Shown here: positions 34,917 through 37,426 of the stretch, piece after piece
Layout of the letters: each line of letters opens with the position of its first letter
Numbering within the stretch: the first letter of the stretch is position 1
Assembly: GCA_947472765.1 (NCBI GenBank)
Contig: CANJCM010000047.1
Coordinates: 1-37,426, forward strand
Length of the DNA stretch: 37,426 nucleotides
Direction of reading: 5' to 3'
DNA from: Opitutia bacterium
Lineage (GTDB): Bacteria > Verrucomicrobiota > Verrucomicrobiia > Opitutales > Opitutaceae
Position numbers and translations under genes: made by a program
Notes under the pieces: generated by a model
What the model was told of the DNA's origin: nothing
Seen by the model: the letters and a program-made list of their open reading frames with translations, nothing else
Database searches by the model: none

Positions 34917-36194
34917 ATGACCCTTGTCGAAGATCTCCAATGGCGCGGTCTCCATGCTGACTGCACCGACTCCAACGCGCTCGCCGAGCGCCTGGCCAAG
35001 GGACCCATGGCGCTGTATTGCGGCTTCGATCCCACCGCGGATTCGCTGCATGTCGGCCACCTCGTCGGGCAGTTGACGCTGCGCCGCTTTCAACTTGCGG
35101 GACACCGCCCCATCGCCCTCGCCGGCGGCGCCACCGGCATGGTGGGAGATCCGTCCGGAAAATCCGCCGAGCGCAATCTGCTCACCCGCGAGCAACTCGC
35201 GCACAATGTCGCCTGCATCAAGGGCCAGCTCAGCCGGCTGCTCGACTTCACCAGCGCCACCAATCCCGCGCAGCTCGTCGACAACGCCGACTGGACGGCC
35301 TCGGTCCCGCTGCTCGATTTCCTCCGCGACATCGGAAAGCATTTTTCGCTGAACGTCATGCTCGCGAAGGATTCCGTAAAGTCGCGGCTCGGCAGCGATG
35401 CCGGAATCAGCTTCACCGAGTTCAGCTACCAGCTCCTGCAGGCGAACGATTTTTATCACCTGAGGAGCACCCTGGAATGCGAGCTCCAGATCGGCGGCTC
35501 CGATCAGTGGGGTAACATCACCGCGGGCACGGACCTCATCCGCAAGAAGCTCGGCGTCACCGCGTGGGGCTGGACGTTCCCGCTGATCACGAAGGCCGAC
35601 GGCACGAAATTCGGGAAGACCGAGGGCGGGTCCGTCTGGTTGGACCCGAAGAAGACGAGCCCGTATCGCTTCTACCAGTTCTTCATCAACACCGAGGACG
35701 CCAAGGTCTCCGAATACCTGCGCAAGTTCACCTTCCTCTCGCGGCCGGAAATCGAGGAACTCGAGGCGAAGCATGCCGCCAATCCCGGCGCCCGCGATGC
35801 CCACAAGGCGCTCGCCCGGGCCGTGACGGCGTTGGTGCACGGCGAGACCGAATGCGCGAATGCGCTCCGCGCCACCGAGATCATGTTCGGCGGGAATCTC
35901 GAGGGAATCAGCGAGGATCTCTTCCGCGACGTCGTGGGCGAAATCCCCACCAAGACCCTCGCCCGCGCCGTACTCGAAGGCGCGGGCTTGCCGCTCACCG
36001 AATTGCTCGTCCAGGCCGGACTCGCGACCTCGAAGGGCCAGGGCCGCAAGGACGTCGAGGGCGGCGGCATTTCGCTCAACAACGTGCGCGTGGGTGAAGT
36101 GGGCCGGAGTGTGACGACCGCGGATCTGTTGTTCGGCCGCTACCTGCTTTTGCGGAAGGGTAAGAAGACCTACACGGTGATCGACGTGGCGTAG
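34917..36194 (+). CDS. tyrS: Tyrosyl-tRNA synthetase
   Basis: A 425-residue class I synthetase that charges tRNA-Tyr. The HIGH-type motif is HVGH (45-48) and the KMSKS-type motif is KFGKT (231-235), as in the TyrRS-1 subgroup. YCGFDPTADSLH, the GGATGMVGDPSGKS loop and QIGGSDQWGN are diagnostic. The C-terminal S4-like RNA-binding domain covers about 355-425 (ISLNNVRVGEVGRSV). Length is normal. The ATG at 34917 is preferred over a TTG at 34875, as synthetases of this group start just before the first helix. No Shine-Dalgarno is seen. Essential housekeeping gene. Confidence 0.96.
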   Translation: MTLVEDLQWRGLHADCTDSNALAERLAKGPMALYCGFDPTADSLHVGHLVGQLTLRRFQLAGHRPIALAGGATGMVGDPSGKSAERNLLTREQLAHNVACIKGQLSRLLDFTSATNPAQLVDNADWTASVPLLDFLRDIGKHFSLNVMLAKDSVKSRLGSDAGISFTEFSYQLLQANDFYHLRSTLECELQIGGSDQWGNITAGTDLIRKKLGVTAWGWTFPLITKADGTKFGKTEGGSVWLDPKKTSPYRFYQFFINTEDAKVSEYLRKFTFLSRPEIEELEAKHAANPGARDAHKALARAVTALVHGETECANALRATEIMFGGNLEGISEDLFRDVVGEIPTKTLARAVLEGAGLPLTELLVQAGLATSKGQGRKDVEGGGISLNNVRVGEVGRSVTTADLLFGRYLLLRKGKKTYTVIDVA

Positions 36195-36196
36195 AC

Positions 36197-36295
36197 GCCA
36201 GTCCGTGCATGGCGGGCGGGTATCCCCACCCGTCAAGCCATTCGGATCCGTAAATTGGACGGTGAGGGCACCGTCCCTCCAGGGTTTCGGTTCCG
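36197..36295 (-). repeat. Family B fragment (copy 4)
   Basis: The GGACGGTG, AGGG, CACCGTCC hairpin is perfect at 36257-36276 and is followed by CTCC. The GGCGGGTG side is degenerate (GGCGGGCGGGTATCCCCACCCG, 36211-36232) and sits on the other flank compared with copies 1-3. The central stem is absent. This is a rearranged or truncated copy. Confidence 0.6.
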
Positions 36296-36302
36296 GATCG
36301 CC

Positions 36303-36365
36303 GAGCCCCGTCCCTACAAAAGCTGCAGCCCGCCCCGGTTCGTAGGGGCGCGCCTCGTGCGCGCC
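36303..36365. repeat. Family A palindromic repeat (copy 3)
   Basis: GTAGGGGCGCGCCTCGTG (36342-36359, continuing CGCGCC) is preceded by an inverted partial arm GCCCCGTCCCTAC at about 36305-36317. It ends 27 bases before the stop of the OpcA-like gene, which is convergent with tyrS. As at the window's left end, family A sits at a gene 3' end. Confidence 0.65.
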
Positions 36366-36391
36366 TTGTCCGGGCATTCGCGCCGCAACAC

Positions 36392-37384
36392 TCAGAAAAA
36401 CATCGCCTCGCTCAGCGCCATGTCGGGCGCGAGCAGGCTGACGGCTGCCGCCAGCCGCGTGCGACCCGCGCCGAAGTCCGCGGTGAACAGCGCGGCGCCG
36501 GTCTTGAGATCACCGTGCCACTGAAACACCCGATCGGTCCGGGCATACTCGAAACGAACCGCGAGGCTGCCTTCCGGTCCGGGCGCGTGCGACTTCACGA
36601 CGCCGGAAATTTTCTGGCCATCCGCGCCGCAGGCCGTGAGTCGCCGTTTCAGCCAGGCGAGCGTCACACGGGCTTCCGCGGGCAATGAGCCATCGTGCGA
36701 CACCGTAACGCCGCGGAGATCCCCGACGAGCGAGTCGGGCGCATAGGCGGCCAGGAATTGGCCGATCGTCTGCCGGACCGGCAACAGCCGCGAGTAAACG
36801 AGGTCACGCACGTTGTTCGGCTTCGGCCACGGAAAAGTCAGGGCGTCGTCGGGCGCGATGGCACTGTCGATCAGCACGCGTTTCGCCCGGCTGAGAAGAT
36901 ATTGGTAGTCGGCCAGCCGAACACTGGCGGAGAAACGATGAGCCCAGTAATAGAGCGGGAGGTCCGTCGAGAGGCAGATCGAGACCTGATTCTCGAGAAA
37001 CGGCCGGGCGCTGCGCGAATAGCTGAGCATCACGAACTCGACGCAGCGTTTGTCGGCCTTGGATTTGCCGAGGAAGCATTCGCCGTAAACCTTCGCGCGA
37101 ATCTCGGTCGGCGCGGGCTCGATGTGCCGCGGGCACAGCACCACGATGCGACTCGGGTAGCGCTGGGAAAACCGCTTCACGACCTCGAACTGTTGCGCCG
37201 CATCTGCCGCAGTCGTGTTCAGGCCGAGGTGCAGGACAAAGTTCACCTGCGTGGCACGCGCGTCCTCGGCCTCCGGCGCGGGCCGGCCATCGGCGGCATT
37301 ACCCGCCCACATGTCGCGCAAGCCCTTGCTGACGGCGTCGACCGGCACCTCGACTCCGGGCAGGGCGTCAAAAATCGCAGGCAT
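36392..37384 (-). CDS. OpcA-like glucose-6-phosphate dehydrogenase assembly protein
   Basis: A 330-residue protein resembling OpcA. In cyanobacteria and actinobacteria OpcA binds and activates glucose-6-phosphate dehydrogenase, the entry enzyme of the oxidative pentose phosphate pathway. Suggestive stretches are RIVVLCP (about residues 78-84), VYGECFLGKSKADKRCVEFV, LSTDLPLYYWAHR (about 139-151) and the C-terminal WLKRRL region. The ATG at 37384 (MPAIFDALPGVEV) was chosen over a GTG at 37411. A TGA ending another frame lies 11 bases upstream, consistent with an operon whose first gene would be zwf. The gene is convergent with tyrS. The family call is good but based on motif memory. Confidence 0.82.
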   Translation of the reverse strand: MPAIFDALPGVEVPVDAVSKGLRDMWAGNAADGRPAPEAEDARATQVNFVLHLGLNTTAADAAQQFEVVKRFSQRYPSRIVVLCPRHIEPAPTEIRAKVYGECFLGKSKADKRCVEFVMLSYSRSARPFLENQVSICLSTDLPLYYWAHRFSASVRLADYQYLLSRAKRVLIDSAIAPDDALTFPWPKPNNVRDLVYSRLLPVRQTIGQFLAAYAPDSLVGDLRGVTVSHDGSLPAEARVTLAWLKRRLTACGADGQKISGVVKSHAPGPEGSLAVRFEYARTDRVFQWHGDLKTGAALFTADFGAGRTRLAAAVSLLAPDMALSEAMFF

Positions 37385-37395
37385 GCGGTGGCAGC

Positions 37396-37426
37396 TCAGG
37401 GTTGGCGCCACACCTGGCCGGCGGAC
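37396..37426 (-). CDS. Possible 3' end of zwf (glucose-6-phosphate dehydrogenase), cut by window edge
   Basis: On the minus strand, one frame of the last 31 bases reads SAGQVWRQP and then stops (TGA at 37398-37396), 11 bases before the OpcA-like start. A short Trp-Arg tail of this kind is compatible with glucose-6-phosphate dehydrogenases, and zwf commonly precedes opcA. Nine residues cannot prove it; the call rests mainly on gene context. Confidence 0.35.
   Translation of the reverse strand, partial: SAGQVWRQP

Overview
The window is GC-rich, densely coding bacterial DNA. It has no rRNA, tRNA or CRISPR that I can see. The best guess is a Verrucomicrobiota chromosome, probably from or near the Opitutaceae. 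The reasons are a giant autotransporter-associated beta-strand-repeat protein ending in a PEP-CTERM anchor, multihaem c-type cytochromes, a DUF3516 helicase, an OpcA-like protein, almost no Shine-Dalgarno sequences, and gaps packed with palindromic repeats. The taxonomy is inference from gene content; no marker gene was searched.

Layout, left to right. 1-136: 5' end of an IS481-like transposase and the terminal repeats of its element. 235-3359 (-): thiolase and an AMP-forming acyl-CoA synthetase, overlapping or nearly so. 3745-4023 (-): glutaredoxin-like protein. 4137-5195 (+): aldose 1-epimerase. 5265-7550 (+): octahaem c-type lipoprotein with HEAT/TPR-like repeats. 7551-8007: nested palindromes. 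8008-16740 (-): 2910-residue PATR-repeat/PEP-CTERM protein. 16924-21769 (-): SDR dehydrogenase, glucarate dehydratase-like enolase, 2-keto-3-deoxyglucarate aldolase-like protein and tartronate semialdehyde reductase-like protein, with a divergent Tat-exported NIPSNAP protein at 21905-22735. 23045-23446 (-): VOC protein. 23555-26170 (-): exported cytochrome c/beta-propeller protein, divergent from a DUF3300 protein (26510-27838). 27857-29326: LysR regulator divergent from a VOC dioxygenase-like gene. 29366-30064 (-): exported beta-carbonic anhydrase. 30334-31278 (+): MhqO-like ring-cleaving dioxygenase. 31348-31749 (+): single-domain response regulator. 32039-34642 (+): Ski2-like helicase. 34917-36194 (+): tyrosyl-tRNA synthetase. 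36392-37384 (-): OpcA-like protein, with a possible zwf tail at the right edge.

Functional themes. The garR-garL-gudD-like trio supplies three consecutive steps from D-glucarate (or galactarate) to pyruvate and glycerate. The thiolase/acyl-CoA synthetase pair points to short-chain or ketoacid CoA metabolism. Two VOC dioxygenase-like genes near a LysR regulator suggest catechol/quinone handling. Several proteins are exported, including two c-type cytochromes, suggesting an active periplasm.

The most unusual feature is the intergenic space. At least five families of palindromic or phrase-like repeats fill nearly every larger gap. The best is a roughly 190-bp element with two perfect 8-bp GC hairpins flanking a central CCTCCATGG stem, present in two near-full copies, one decayed copy and one fragment. 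No complete new multi-gene system is evident; the repeat elements are the best candidate for something undescribed.
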